In this document: positions 47,231 to 56,735 of the stretch, one piece after another
How positions within the stretch are numbered: the stretch's first letter is position 1
How the letters are laid out: every line of letters begins with the position of its first letter
Source of the DNA: Parahaliea aestuarii
Lineage (GTDB): Bacteria > Pseudomonadota > Gammaproteobacteria > Pseudomonadales > Halieaceae
Assembly (NCBI RefSeq): GCF_008064635.1
Contig: NZ_VRYZ01000002.1
Span: forward strand, 434,001 to 498,000
Length of the DNA: 64,000 nucleotides
Reading direction: 5' to 3'
Program-made: the position numbers and the translations under genes
The notes under the pieces: generated by a model
The model's input: the letters and a program-made list of their open reading frames with translations, nothing else
What the model was told of the DNA's origin: nothing
Database searches by the model: none

Positions 47231-48415
47231 GTGAGCAAATCCATTCCCCGTTCCCCGGACAATGATTACAGCGCCGAAGTGGTGGCCGAGCGCCAGCAAT
47301 TCATCGAAGACAACACCCCCGCCAGGCTCGAGCACAGCCGGCGCTACTCCTTCGACCCGGAAGTCATGTCCGGCAATATCGAGAACCTGTTCGGCGTGGC
47401 GCAGATTCCGGTGGGACTGGCCGGTCCCCTGCGCGTCAACGGCGAGCACGCCCAGGGCGACTTCTACGTGCCCATGGCCACGGTCGAGGGCACCATGCTG
47501 GCCAGCTACAACCGCGGCATGAAAGTGATCCGCGAGAGCGGCGGCGTGATGACCACGGTGTGCGGCGAGGCGATGCAGCGGGCCCCGGTTTTCGTGTTCA
47601 AAAACGCCCGCGACGCCCGCGACTTTGAACTGTGGCTGGTGGAGAACACCGAGCGCGTGCGCGCCGTGGCCGAGGGCACCACCAGCGTCGGCAAGCTGCG
47701 GGAAATCGAGCATTACATTGCCCACAATATGGTTTTTACCCGCTTCGACTACAGCACCGGGGACGCCGCCGGACAGAACATGACCAGCAAGGCGACCTTC
47801 GCCGCCTGCGAGTGGATCAACAGCGAGTACCCGGCCCTGTCCCACTACCTGCTGTCGGGCAATTTCGACACCGAGAAAAAAACCTCCTCGGTCAACCTGC
47901 TGAAGGGGCGCGGCCGCCGCGTCACCGCGGAAATCACCATCCCGCGCCAGGTGCTGATCGACAACCTGCGCATCACCCCGGAACAGATGCACTACGGCCA
48001 GGGTATCAGCACCCTCAGCGCCTTCCTCACCAGTTCCTCCAACAACGCCGCCCACCCGGCCAACGGCCTGGCGGCACTCTACCTCGCCACTGGCCAGGAC
48101 ATCGCCAATATCGGCGAGTCCAACCAGTGCACCACCTATAACAAGGTGACGCGTGATGGCGACTACCACTTCTCCATCACCCTGCCGGCCCTGATCGTCG
48201 CCACCTACGGCGGCGGCACCGCCCTGCCCACCCAGCGCGAATGCCTTGAAATCATGGACTGCTACGGTCCCGGCAAGGCCCTGAAGCTGGCGGAAATCGC
48301 CGCCGCGCTGGTGATGGCGGGCGAACTCTCCCTCGGCGCCGCCAGCCGTGTCGACAAAACCACCCGCCGCAACGAGTGGGTCGACGCCCACGAGCGACTG
48401 GGGCGCAACCGCTGA
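47231..48415 (+). CDS. Hydroxymethylglutaryl-CoA reductase, class I-like
   Basis: Converts HMG-CoA to mevalonate with NADPH (or runs in reverse). It has 394 residues from the GTG at 47231, which has GGAG 7 bp upstream. The conserved catalytic Glu is in MATVEGTMLASYNRG and the Lys is in NFDTEKKTSSVN. The Asp is in ATGQDIANIGESNQ and the His is in the C-terminal WVDAHERLGRN. ENLFGVAQIPVGLAGPL is the N-terminal substrate loop. No other mevalonate-pathway gene is in the window. An isolated HMGR in a gammaproteobacterium is uncommon and may reflect ancestral transfer. Confidence 0.9.
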   Translation: MSKSIPRSPDNDYSAEVVAERQQFIEDNTPARLEHSRRYSFDPEVMSGNIENLFGVAQIPVGLAGPLRVNGEHAQGDFYVPMATVEGTMLASYNRGMKVIRESGGVMTTVCGEAMQRAPVFVFKNARDARDFELWLVENTERVRAVAEGTTSVGKLREIEHYIAHNMVFTRFDYSTGDAAGQNMTSKATFAACEWINSEYPALSHYLLSGNFDTEKKTSSVNLLKGRGRRVTAEITIPRQVLIDNLRITPEQMHYGQGISTLSAFLTSSSNNAAHPANGLAALYLATGQDIANIGESNQCTTYNKVTRDGDYHFSITLPALIVATYGGGTALPTQRECLEIMDCYGPGKALKLAEIAAALVMAGELSLGAASRVDKTTRRNEWVDAHERLGRNR

Positions 48416-48450
48416 CAAAAACAAGCTGCGGTACGGCTCAGAATGCTGAA

Positions 48451-48481
48451 CCCCCGGGCGTGGCAGTGCCGCCCCCGGGGG
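48451..48481. terminator. Hairpin between the HMGR and NTF2-like genes
   Basis: A perfect 8 bp stem, CCCCCGGG/CCCGGGGG, encloses 15 bases. There is no T-run, so it is either a weak or Rho-assisted end of the HMGR transcript or a structured leader of the next gene. Confidence 0.35.
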
Positions 48482-48531
48482 CTATCATGCAATGAGTCAA
48501 CGGGGGTCCGGAAGGACAGGGGCGCAGCAGC

Positions 48532-48954
48532 ATGAGCAAAGAACAAACCAATAAAACCATCGTCACCCAATTCTTTGACGCGCTGAATGCCGGCGACGTC
48601 AACAGCGTGGTGAACACCTATTCCCCGGACGGCAGCGTGCACACCATGGGCAACACCCTGATTTCCGGCGAGGCCGGCTACAGCGAATTGCACGACGCCA
48701 TCGGCAAGATCTTTACCGTGTTTCCCGACGGCCTGCGTTTTACTGTTCACGGTATGGTGGCAGAGGGCGAAAAAGTCGCGGTGGAAGCCTCCAGCCAGGG
48801 CGAGCACGTCTCCGGGCAGAGCTACGAAAACGACTACCACTTCCTGTTTGAATTCAGTGACGGCAAGCTGATGAAGCTGAAGGAATACATGGATACCGAG
48901 CACGTCACCGACGTGTTGTGCAGCGGAATGCGCCCCCCCTTCGGCGGGTCCTGA
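48532..48954 (+). CDS. SnoaL/NTF2-like domain protein
   Basis: A 140-residue cone-shaped alpha+beta fold. IVTQFFDALNAGDVNSVVNTYSPDG is the standard first helix pair, and EASSQGEHVSG with YHFLFEFSDGKLMKLKEYMD forms the later sheet. Relatives include ketosteroid isomerase-like proteins, so a small hydrophobic ligand is likely. The active-site residues of a true isomerase are not evident. It converges with the ThuA gene. Confidence 0.88.
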   Translation: MSKEQTNKTIVTQFFDALNAGDVNSVVNTYSPDGSVHTMGNTLISGEAGYSELHDAIGKIFTVFPDGLRFTVHGMVAEGEKVAVEASSQGEHVSGQSYENDYHFLFEFSDGKLMKLKEYMDTEHVTDVLCSGMRPPFGGS

Positions 48955-48984
48955 CCCCGCCATTGTCGCCGGAAGACGGCGGTT

Positions 48985-49863
48985 TCAGCAGCCGCCCTCG
49001 GTCAACCCCAGGGTCCAGTCCAGCGCGTTTTCCAGCAGGCGCTGGACGTTGGGCACTTCGAAGGCCTCCGAGCGGTGGCCCATGGCCATATACACCGCCC
49101 GCCCGCTGCGTTCACAGTTGGCCCATACCACCGGGTGGTCAATCATGCGCAGATCGCGCTCGTGGCTGAAAAACTTCTGCACCGGCTGATAGCTGTCCTC
49201 GTCCACCGTGGCGAGCACTGTGAAGCCCTTGACGCGCGGGCTGCGCACCCAGGAATACCACTCCTCTTCATGCTCCCACTGGGCCGGCAGACCGCGATTG
49301 ACCGGGTGGTCGGGGTTTTCCGTTTCCACGGTGGCCACCTGGAACTGCGGCCCCAGAATGTGGGCGGTAAACTCAGCGCCTACCAGGTGTTCCAGGTACC
49401 AGCCCCAGAAGCGGTGGGAACTGTCGCCGGCGGCGTGCACGCCGACCCAGCCGCCGCCGCGCTGGAACCATCTGCTGAATACCCCCTGCTGTTCAAGGCT
49501 GAGCATGTCGCCGGTGGCATTGAGAAACACCACCGCCTGGAAGTGACGCAGTTCGTCGGGGCTGAACACCGCGCCGTTCTCGGTGGCAAAGACCGACCAC
49601 CCCCTGCGCGCGGCGATCTCCTCGATCACCTCCCGCCCCCCGCTGATCCCGTCGCGGTGGCGAAAACCATTGGTCTTGCTGAACACCAGCACCGCCGGTG
49701 AGCCCAAATCCTCGGGCAGGGTCGGTGGCACGCTGTCGTGGTCCGCACTCGGAAACAGCACATTCCAGGCGCCTATCGCATAGACAAACAACAGAGCGGC
49801 CAGTGCCAGCACCACCAGGGTGATCAGCAGCCACTTGTAAACGCGCAGGACATTGACCGCCAT
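48985..49863 (-). CDS. Membrane-anchored ThuA-domain protein
   Basis: A 292-residue protein with one N-terminal transmembrane helix (about residues 12-32) followed by a ThuA/glutamine-amidotransferase-like domain. AVLVFSKTNGFRHRDGI and VFLNATGDMLSLEQQGVF are present, and GGGWVGVHAAGDSS is diagnostic. The later PVVWANCERSGRAVYMAMGH closes the domain. Family members have been linked to sugar metabolism, but no sugar genes are nearby. A 38 bp gap separates it from the upstream DUF7064-like gene. Confidence 0.9.
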   Translation of the reverse strand: MAVNVLRVYKWLLITLVVLALAALLFVYAIGAWNVLFPSADHDSVPPTLPEDLGSPAVLVFSKTNGFRHRDGISGGREVIEEIAARRGWSVFATENGAVFSPDELRHFQAVVFLNATGDMLSLEQQGVFSRWFQRGGGWVGVHAAGDSSHRFWGWYLEHLVGAEFTAHILGPQFQVATVETENPDHPVNRGLPAQWEHEEEWYSWVRSPRVKGFTVLATVDEDSYQPVQKFFSHERDLRMIDHPVVWANCERSGRAVYMAMGHRSEAFEVPNVQRLLENALDWTLGLTEGGC

Positions 49864-49901
49864 TGCAAATCCTTATTGTTGTTGTGGCTGCGGGGCCCGC
49901 T

Positions 49902-51029
49902 TCAGGCGGCCCCGTCGAACCAGTCGTGAAAACCGTAACTGCTGGACGGTCCGATATGCATCTGTTCCAGCACCCCGTACCCCACCTTGCCGTTACAGGT
50001 GGCACGCACCACCTGCTGCACATGAATGTTTTCCAGCGCCAGGGGGTCGAGGTCGGCCTCGGTCCAGCTCTCGCCGGCGATCACCAGTTCACCGTGCCAC
50101 TTGCCGTGGCCCCACGCCGGGTGCTGGTAACCCAGCCCCTTCATGCGGTGCACCATCAGCGGCTCCACGCTGATCTCCCGACTTTCGCCCGTGCGATCGC
50201 GCATGGTGATGGTGGCGCGGCGGGCGCGGCGGGTGCCGGGGATGAATTCCAGCTGGTAACCAACCTGGCCCTGCCAGACCTTCGCCGCAGGGTCGGTGGT
50301 TCCAGGTATATCGCTCATCTGTGCATAGTGGGGCAGGATGCACTGATCGGAATGCCACTGGTTGCCGGCATCATCCTCGAACCAACCGACCAGACTGCAC
50401 TCGTCCTCCCAGTGTAACGGCAACCAGCAAAAGTGAGTCGCCTTGAAACTGTCAATCGGCGCACCGCCAGGATAAGCCTCTCCCACGGGTCGAATGCCCC
50501 AGGACCGGTCTTTCAGTCCCAGCGTATTACGCCCATCCACCTTGACCTCGCGACCATCAAAGCGGATCCAGCCCTGCCAGAAACCGAACTGGTCGAGGCG
50601 CGTGGCATCCATGATCAAGTGGCGCTCATTGCGCAGGGTCTGGCGCCCCTCCTCGATACAGGCGGTGCGCGGGGTAAAGGTGAGGTCACAGGAGATACCG
50701 GTATCGTTGTCGCCGATGGTGACCCGGTGGCGCCCCATGGGTTCCAGAATCTCCAGCTTGAAAGGGCCAACTTCCGTTTCCGTCGGCTCCACAGGCGCCC
50801 GGCGCGAACCGTGAAAGGCGTACTGACGGCCATCGACCACCATGCTGAGACTGCAATCCATGATGCCGAGATTCGGGTAGCGAGCCAGCACGATGCCGAA
50901 ATAGAGTTCGCCGTCCCGGTCATGGCCGTTGTACCAGTAGCGGTCGTAGGCGCAGCGATCGCTACTGGCGGTGAGGGCGACGGGTTCGGCGGTCTGGTGG
51001 ATGGGGTAATCGTCCAGGCGACTGAGCAT
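49902..51029 (-). CDS. DUF7064-like (lipocalin-type, CrtC-like) protein
   Basis: A 375-residue soluble protein rich in Trp and beta-strands. LYFGIVLARYPNLGIMDCSL near residue 42 and GLKDRSWGIRPVG at about 170 resemble the two lipocalin-like modules of hydroxyneurosporene-dehydratase-like proteins. These are common beside steroid or lipid catabolic genes in actinobacteria and marine proteobacteria. No catalytic assignment is possible. It probably shares a transcript with the ThuA gene downstream. Confidence 0.78.
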   Translation of the reverse strand: MLSRLDDYPIHQTAEPVALTASSDRCAYDRYWYNGHDRDGELYFGIVLARYPNLGIMDCSLSMVVDGRQYAFHGSRRAPVEPTETEVGPFKLEILEPMGRHRVTIGDNDTGISCDLTFTPRTACIEEGRQTLRNERHLIMDATRLDQFGFWQGWIRFDGREVKVDGRNTLGLKDRSWGIRPVGEAYPGGAPIDSFKATHFCWLPLHWEDECSLVGWFEDDAGNQWHSDQCILPHYAQMSDIPGTTDPAAKVWQGQVGYQLEFIPGTRRARRATITMRDRTGESREISVEPLMVHRMKGLGYQHPAWGHGKWHGELVIAGESWTEADLDPLALENIHVQQVVRATCNGKVGYGVLEQMHIGPSSSYGFHDWFDGAA

Positions 51030-51116
51030 GGTGGGCCTCCGCTGTTGTTATGGTATCTGCCAGATTGTCACTGTACGACTGTATAGCAATCTGCGACGCA
51101 ACGGAACGCCCTGCCG

Positions 51117-52628
51117 TCAAGTCGATGCGGTCGGTTTGATATTTGCGTTCAAGCGGAAATGATTGCGCGGGTCGTAGCGGTTCTTGAGCGCCACCATGCG
51201 CTGGAAATTGCCCTCGAAATTGTCCCGCAGCGCCGCGGTGCCCACCTTGTCTTCTGCCACCACCGAGTAGTAGCCGCGGGTATGGGGTTCCAGCTCGCTC
51301 CAGTAGCGGCGGATGTAGGCAGTGTGTGCCGCCGCGTCGGCCTGCGGCGGCCAGGCCAGAATGACCATCAGGTCGTGACTGGCGTAGCGCTGCACAAAAG
51401 CCGTGGCCGCGGGGTCGACATCGCCGATCGCGCCGCCGGCATGCTGGAAGTAGCACTGGGTGAAGCGCGTCGGGCCCCCCTCGAGGCCATTGAGAATACT
51501 GTCGATCAGCGCCGGCGTGATGCCCTCGACAAAGCCGTCCTTGACGTAGGACACCATGGCCCGCGGGTCGGACATGTCGGTGCTGCGCTGCAGGGCAACG
51601 TAGTCGATGCTGCGCACCGTGTCCTTCAGCGGAGTCCCCAGCGCCGCAAAAGGCTGCATCGCCCGCTCGAAATCCGCCGTCGGGCCGCTGAAGCAGAGAT
51701 CGAGAGAGACAAAACCGGGGCCTCCTCCCGGCGGATAACCCACGCTGCAATCCAGATAGAGTTCCCGCGGCGCCTGCGTGGAGTGCTCGGCGTACAGTTC
51801 CAGCGCGCGGCGCGCCTGATCGAGGGAGTAGGTGCGCGATCCGCCGATCACCTGGCGCTGCATCGGGTGGAGCCGGAACGCAAAGTGGGTCACCACCCCG
51901 AAGTTGCCGCCCCCGCCGCGCACGCCCCAGTACAGTTCCGGGTTCTGTTCAGCGCTGGCGTGGTGCAGGCGGCCATCGGCGCTGACCACGTCGACCGCGT
52001 GAATGTTGTCCAGCGCCAGCCCGAAGCGGCGCGCCACCCGGCCAAACCCGCCGCCAGTGGCGAGGCCACCCACACCGGTGTGGGACACAGTGCCGGCGGT
52101 GGTCACCAGCCCCCGGGCCATGCACTCGTGATCGATCGCCCCCAACAGGCTGCCGCCGGTGACATAGGCCAGCTTGCGAGCGCTGTCCACCTGCACGTTG
52201 CGATAGCTGGACAGGTCGATCTGCAGGCCGCCGTCACAGGTGGACTTGCCGGAAAAGCTGTGGCCGCCGCACTTCACCGCAATCACCAGGTTATTGGCGG
52301 TGGCGAACTGCACCGCCGACTGCACATCACTGGCGCCGCTGGGCTGCACGATGAGGGCCGGATGTTTGTCGATGGCGGGGTTGAGTACCTGCCGCGCCAG
52401 GTCGTAGCCCGCCTTGCCGGGCAGCAGCAGGCGCCCGCGCAGGCTGTCGGCGAGTTCCTGCACTGCCGCACGGGGAATCACCTGCTGGCTGTTGTCCAGG
52501 GTCAGCGCCTGCACATCCGTATCCACCTGCTGCAGGCCGGCATAGACACCAGCCAGCGCCCTGCCAGATAGCCCCTGCCCCGCCAGCCACACGCCCAGGC
52601 CGGCACCGATAAACTGACGACGATACAT
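51117..52628 (-). CDS. FAD-binding (BBE-type) oxidoreductase, exported
   Basis: A 503-residue protein of the berberine-bridge/PCMH flavoprotein family. The N-terminal MYRRQFIGAGLGVWLAGQG looks like a Tat-type signal. The FAD site includes VIAVKCGGHSFSGKS, whose His commonly anchors FAD covalently. GLATGGGFGRVARRFGLALD also fits. The C-terminal BBE segment is NRYDPRNHFRLNANI. Family members oxidise sugars, lactones or alkaloid-like substrates. It is divergent from the GST gene. The substrate is unknown. Confidence 0.87.
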   Translation of the reverse strand: MYRRQFIGAGLGVWLAGQGLSGRALAGVYAGLQQVDTDVQALTLDNSQQVIPRAAVQELADSLRGRLLLPGKAGYDLARQVLNPAIDKHPALIVQPSGASDVQSAVQFATANNLVIAVKCGGHSFSGKSTCDGGLQIDLSSYRNVQVDSARKLAYVTGGSLLGAIDHECMARGLVTTAGTVSHTGVGGLATGGGFGRVARRFGLALDNIHAVDVVSADGRLHHASAEQNPELYWGVRGGGGNFGVVTHFAFRLHPMQRQVIGGSRTYSLDQARRALELYAEHSTQAPRELYLDCSVGYPPGGGPGFVSLDLCFSGPTADFERAMQPFAALGTPLKDTVRSIDYVALQRSTDMSDPRAMVSYVKDGFVEGITPALIDSILNGLEGGPTRFTQCYFQHAGGAIGDVDPAATAFVQRYASHDLMVILAWPPQADAAAHTAYIRRYWSELEPHTRGYYSVVAEDKVGTAALRDNFEGNFQRMVALKNRYDPRNHFRLNANIKPTAST

Positions 52629-52773
52629 AGACTCTCCCCCGGAGAATGGTCACCAACCACACTTGCTGAGCGTAGACCACGCGCCGACTCTTCGCCGCCC
52701 AATGCAGAGCGATGCAGGGGGAAGTGCTACCATCACTGCGACCAGCCATTCACCTGTATGCCGGAGTTCACGC

Positions 52774-53694
52774 GTGCCCGATTTCATCCTGCACCACTAC
52801 GAAATATCCCCCTTCGCCGCCAAGATCCGCGCCATGCTCGGTTACTGCGAACTGCCCTGGCTTTCGGCCCGCACCACACCGATGCCCCCGCGCCCGCTGG
52901 TGGACACCCTCGCCGGCGGCTACCGGCGTATTCCGGTGGCGCAGATCGGGGCCGACATCTTCTGTGACTCGCGGGTGATCTGCGAGGAGATCGCGGCACT
53001 GGCTGGCCGCCCGGAACTGTCGCCGCAATCACTCGACGGTACTCAGCGGGCTTTCGTCGATCGGGCGGAGATGGGGGTGTTTTTCTCTCTCGTGGGCGCG
53101 GCTACCGGTTGGCCACTGGTGCGTAAGGTGGTGGCGGATGTCGGTCCACTCGGCCTGCTGCGCCTGCTCCGGGACCGCAAGGGCATGCGCGAGGGGATGA
53201 GCCCCGACGCGCGCCCGCCGCAGGATGGCACTACGGTGGTGCAGGCCTACCTGGACGACCTGGAGGTGCGCCTGACGTCCCCTTTCCTGAACGGCGAGCA
53301 ACCCGGCCTGATCGATTTCAGCGCCTGGCACGGGCTGTGGTTCGCCATCGAGGTCGGCGGCAAGTCGCTGTTACCGGCACACCCGCAAACCCGGGACTGG
53401 TTCCAGCGCCTCGCCCACCTGCACAGCACCAAATGGCGGGACATCAGCGCAGACAGCTGCATCGCCGCCGCCCGCGACAGCGAGCCCCGCGCACTGCCGG
53501 ACTCCAGCGACAGTGATGCCCTGCTGGGCCAGCCGGTCAGCATCGCCCCCTCGGACTACGGCCTGGCGGCAGTGAGGGGCACCCTGGTGGCGAGCCTGCC
53601 GCAACGATTCATCCTGCGCCGGGAAACCGCCGAAGCAGGTGTGGTTCATGTGCACTTCCCACGGGCGCGCTTTAGTCTGGAAGTGGCGGGCTAA
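52774..53694 (+). CDS. Glutathione S-transferase family protein
   Basis: A 306-residue protein from the GTG at 52774 (CCGGAGTTCACGC precedes). The thioredoxin-like N-terminal domain is FILHHYEISPFAAKIRAMLG, with RIPVAQIGADIFCDSRVICE as the cis-Pro/Ser-containing glutathione region. The helical GST-C domain includes YLDDLEVRLTSPFLNG and IDFSAWHGLWF. About 80 extra C-terminal residues are unusual. A detoxification or dehalogenation role is possible but unassigned. Confidence 0.85.
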   Translation: MPDFILHHYEISPFAAKIRAMLGYCELPWLSARTTPMPPRPLVDTLAGGYRRIPVAQIGADIFCDSRVICEEIAALAGRPELSPQSLDGTQRAFVDRAEMGVFFSLVGAATGWPLVRKVVADVGPLGLLRLLRDRKGMREGMSPDARPPQDGTTVVQAYLDDLEVRLTSPFLNGEQPGLIDFSAWHGLWFAIEVGGKSLLPAHPQTRDWFQRLAHLHSTKWRDISADSCIAAARDSEPRALPDSSDSDALLGQPVSIAPSDYGLAAVRGTLVASLPQRFILRRETAEAGVVHVHFPRARFSLEVAG

Positions 53695-53763
53695 CCGGGG
53701 CGAATAGTGGTTTGCCGCGACGAGTAAGTGCTATAAATCATAAAGTCGTCCGGGAGAGCGTTC

Positions 53764-54705
53764 ATGACAAATTTCCGTTCTGCAAAATGGCTACTGATAG
53801 CCCTTGGCGTCTATCTGTTGGCAGGCTGCAAGATTGTTGTGCTGTCTCATAACGTAGGAGGGGTCGCGTCAGAATCCACGAACCGGAACTGCCCGGCGGG
53901 TGAGCTCTGTGAGTTTGACGTTCTCGATATTTACTTCCTTGATCGCTTTTCGGGGGTAGCATCCCATCCCAATTACCGCTTCAAAGAGTGGCAATCCGGC
54001 CCCCGCTACCTGTGCGGCGGCATGTCAGAAGCCTGTGCCCTGAGCACGGAGAACTTTGCCGACAATCCCGCACTGATGTCGATCATTGAATCGGATGCCG
54101 CTTTCTATCTCGTTCCGCGCTTTGAACGCATAGGAAGCAAGGAACAGGCCGTGCTACAGCCCTTTCAGGACGCTAATCCGCGCGTTACCGACGCACGTGG
54201 CCGGTTCATCGGAACGATTGAACCCGGCGAGGGGCTGGAGCCGAGCAACTGGACGAACTGGAAGGGCATTAACATTCGTCTAAAGGGCTATGCACAACAC
54301 TACCTTCTTCAGCTTGAGTTTGATGGCAGCATGATGGTCAAGGTAGCCAATTCAAAAAATAATCTGGGATATACCAATGCAACATGCTCGTCTGTTGAAG
54401 CGCCTTCGCTGATTCTACAGACCTCGGGGCCGGCCTTCGGCGCAGTAGTCGGGCCGGATAGGCCGCTACCGCTTGTGGTTGGAGCCGGCGCACAGCTGTA
54501 TATCCCTGACCCGGTGGAGAGCGCTTCACGCAAGGCCTGGACGGATACCTGGGACAGCGCAGAGCGCGAGTGCCTTGCTGGAAAAAACGGCGATGGCATT
54601 GTCCTGCCATTAGTCCCGCTGGCGTTGGAAATTGATTATCCTCTATCCGTAGAGGGCACCAATATACGCATTGAAGGTCCCATAAGCGATTCGATTGTGA
54701 CCTAG
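53764..54705 (+). CDS. Putative lipoprotein, unknown function
   Basis: A 313-residue protein with a signal sequence ending in the lipobox LLAGC, with C22 the lipidated residue. I recognise no domain beyond that. There are several Cys residues (ESTNRNCPAGELC, RYLCGGMSEACAL) and alternating strand-rich segments. Base composition is visibly less GC-rich than all neighbours (many AAA, AAT, ATT codons), which suggests recent acquisition. It stands between the GST gene and the nitrate transporter operon, with no operon partner. Confidence 0.8.
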   Translation: MTNFRSAKWLLIALGVYLLAGCKIVVLSHNVGGVASESTNRNCPAGELCEFDVLDIYFLDRFSGVASHPNYRFKEWQSGPRYLCGGMSEACALSTENFADNPALMSIIESDAAFYLVPRFERIGSKEQAVLQPFQDANPRVTDARGRFIGTIEPGEGLEPSNWTNWKGINIRLKGYAQHYLLQLEFDGSMMVKVANSKNNLGYTNATCSSVEAPSLILQTSGPAFGAVVGPDRPLPLVVGAGAQLYIPDPVESASRKAWTDTWDSAERECLAGKNGDGIVLPLVPLALEIDYPLSVEGTNIRIEGPISDSIVT

Positions 54706-54759
54706 CCGTGACCGTGAATACTCGGCGCCCAACACCGCCGATAAAGCAGGGGGCGCCCG

Positions 54760-55668
54760 TCAGGCGGCGCGGCTGTCACCGGCGCTGCGCCCGACCGGGT
54801 CCGTCCTGTCACACCCTTCCACGGCCAACACCCGTGCGGCGCTCACTGGCTTCGCGCCTGTATCGGTCGCTGCGGCAACACCGTGACGGGCATACAGAAA
54901 CTCCAGCACCTGATGGCGCAAATGCACAAAGCGCGCGTCCTCCGCCAGCGCCAACCGGTCCCGGGGGCGCGGCAGGTCGACGGTGAGAATGTCGCCAATG
55001 GTCGCCGCCGGGCCGTTGCTCATCATCACGATGCGATCCGACAGCAGTACCGCCTCGTCCACATCGTGGGTGATCATCACCACGGTATTGCCGAGGTCCG
55101 CCTGGATCTGCATCAGTGAATCCTGCAACTGGGCCCGGGTCAGGGCGTCCAGCGCGCCGAAGGGCTCGTCCATCAGCAGCACCTTGGGTTGCATGGCGAG
55201 GCAGCGGGCGATGCCCACGCGCTGTTTCATGCCGCCGGAAATTTCCGACGGCAACTTGTGCAGGGCGTGGTCCATATTCACCAGTGCCAGGTTGTGCTCG
55301 ATCCATTCCCGCCGTTCGGCCCGGCTCTTGCTGTGCCGAAACACCTGGTCCACCGCCAGCGCCACGTTGTCATAGACCGTCAGCCAGGGCATCAGCGAGT
55401 GGTTCTGGAACACCACCGCCCGGTCCGGCCCCGGCTTCACCACCTCCCTGCCCTCCAGGATAACGCCACCCTCGGTGGCCTGATGCAGCCCGGCGATGAT
55501 GTTCAGCACCGTGGACTTGCCACAACCCGAGTGACCAATGAGCGAGACAAACTCCCCCTCGGCCATCTTCAGGTTCACGTTCTGCAGGGCGCGGAACGGG
55601 GTCTTGCCGCCGGTTTCGAACTCGATACCGACGCCGCTCAGTTCCAGGTAGTTCGCTTTCATCGTCAT
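54760..55668 (-). CDS. nrtD: Nitrate ABC transporter ATP-binding protein
   Basis: ATPase of the high-affinity nitrate/nitrite uptake system. It has 302 residues. Walker A is IGHSGCGKSTVLN (about residues 44-56) and the signature region is SEISGGMKQRVGIAR. Walker B is VLLMDEPFGALDA. DRAVVFQNHSLMPWLTVYDN is typical of the NrtD/SsuB/TauB group. It is the last gene of the nrtA-nrtB-nrtD operon, 13 bp after the permease gene. No NrtC-type fusion ATPase is present. Confidence 0.93.
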   Translation of the reverse strand: MTMKANYLELSGVGIEFETGGKTPFRALQNVNLKMAEGEFVSLIGHSGCGKSTVLNIIAGLHQATEGGVILEGREVVKPGPDRAVVFQNHSLMPWLTVYDNVALAVDQVFRHSKSRAERREWIEHNLALVNMDHALHKLPSEISGGMKQRVGIARCLAMQPKVLLMDEPFGALDALTRAQLQDSLMQIQADLGNTVVMITHDVDEAVLLSDRIVMMSNGPAATIGDILTVDLPRPRDRLALAEDARFVHLRHQVLEFLYARHGVAAATDTGAKPVSAARVLAVEGCDRTDPVGRSAGDSRAA

Positions 55669-55681
55669 CTCCTCGCAGCGC

Positions 55682-56692
55682 CTAGCGCAGCACCGCCTGT
55701 TTGTCCCAGTTGAAGCGGCCCTGCAGGGCCAGCATCAGCCGGTCCAGCAGAAAGCCGATAAAGCCGATCACCAGCACCGCCACCATGATGCGGCCGAGAG
55801 AGTCGGAACTGCCGTTCTGGAATTCATCCCACACGAATTTGCCGAGCCCGGGGTTCTGGGCCAGCATCTCCGCCGCGATCAACACCATCCAGCCGGTGGC
55901 CAGCGACAGTCGCAGTCCGGTGAAGATCATCGGCATGGCCGCCGGCAACACGATCTTGCGCACATGCAGCATCGGCGACAGGGACATCACCCGGCTGGCA
56001 TTGACCAGGTCACGATCGATACCCGCCACGCCCACCGTGGTATTGATCAAGGTCGGCCACAAGCAGCACAGGGCAACGGTGATCGCGGAGGTGAGAAAGG
56101 ACTTGTCGAAGAGCGGCTCGGTACTGGTATAGGTGGCACTCACCACCATCGTCACCAGCGGCAACCAGGCCAGCGGCGAGACCGGCTTGAAGGTCTGGAT
56201 GATCGGGTTGACCGCCCGGTACACCCCACTGGACAGGCCGCAGACGATGCCCAGGGGAATCGCCACCAGGTTGGCCAGTACGAAGCCTGCGGCCACGGTC
56301 ACCAGGCTCGTTTGCACCTGGTCCAGAAACACCGGCTTGCCGGTGTAATCCCGCCACTTCACCGTGGCGTCCGGATTGGCCGCCCGCTTTTTTGCGTTGC
56401 GATCCTCCTGTCGCTGGTAGAAAGCAGCCTCCTTATCGCGGGCGCGCTGGTGCTCGGCGGCGAGCCCCTCTACCTGCTGCCACACCTGCACCGGACCGGG
56501 GAACTGGCCCAGCGAAGTATCGATACGCTCGGCGGCCGCCTGCCACAGCCCGAGAAAAACACAGATGCCCAGCAGCGGCGGCAGTAGCGCCTTCACCAGC
56601 CGCTGCGGATGAATACGTTCGATGATCTGCTCGAAACGCTGGTCCAGCGCCAGCGTTTCCGCGCCGCGTTCACTTGCGATTGCGTCAGCCAT
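55682..56692 (-). CDS. nrtB: Nitrate ABC transporter permease
   Basis: A 336-residue inner-membrane permease. After a ~30-residue cytosolic start come a first helix and a charged periplasmic segment rich in Arg and Lys (about 80-120). The BPD_transp_1 core follows, with AGFVLANLVAIPLGIVCGLS, FKPVSPLAWLPLVTM, and LIAAEMLAQNPGLGKFVWDE as the coupling EAA-like loop. A final helix precedes the C-terminus. It is 43 bp downstream of nrtA. Confidence 0.93.
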   Translation of the reverse strand: MADAIASERGAETLALDQRFEQIIERIHPQRLVKALLPPLLGICVFLGLWQAAAERIDTSLGQFPGPVQVWQQVEGLAAEHQRARDKEAAFYQRQEDRNAKKRAANPDATVKWRDYTGKPVFLDQVQTSLVTVAAGFVLANLVAIPLGIVCGLSSGVYRAVNPIIQTFKPVSPLAWLPLVTMVVSATYTSTEPLFDKSFLTSAITVALCCLWPTLINTTVGVAGIDRDLVNASRVMSLSPMLHVRKIVLPAAMPMIFTGLRLSLATGWMVLIAAEMLAQNPGLGKFVWDEFQNGSSDSLGRIMVAVLVIGFIGFLLDRLMLALQGRFNWDKQAVLR

Positions 56693-56735
56693 GTTCCACC
56701 TCCTGGCGTTGCAGTGACTGGATATCCGGATGTCC

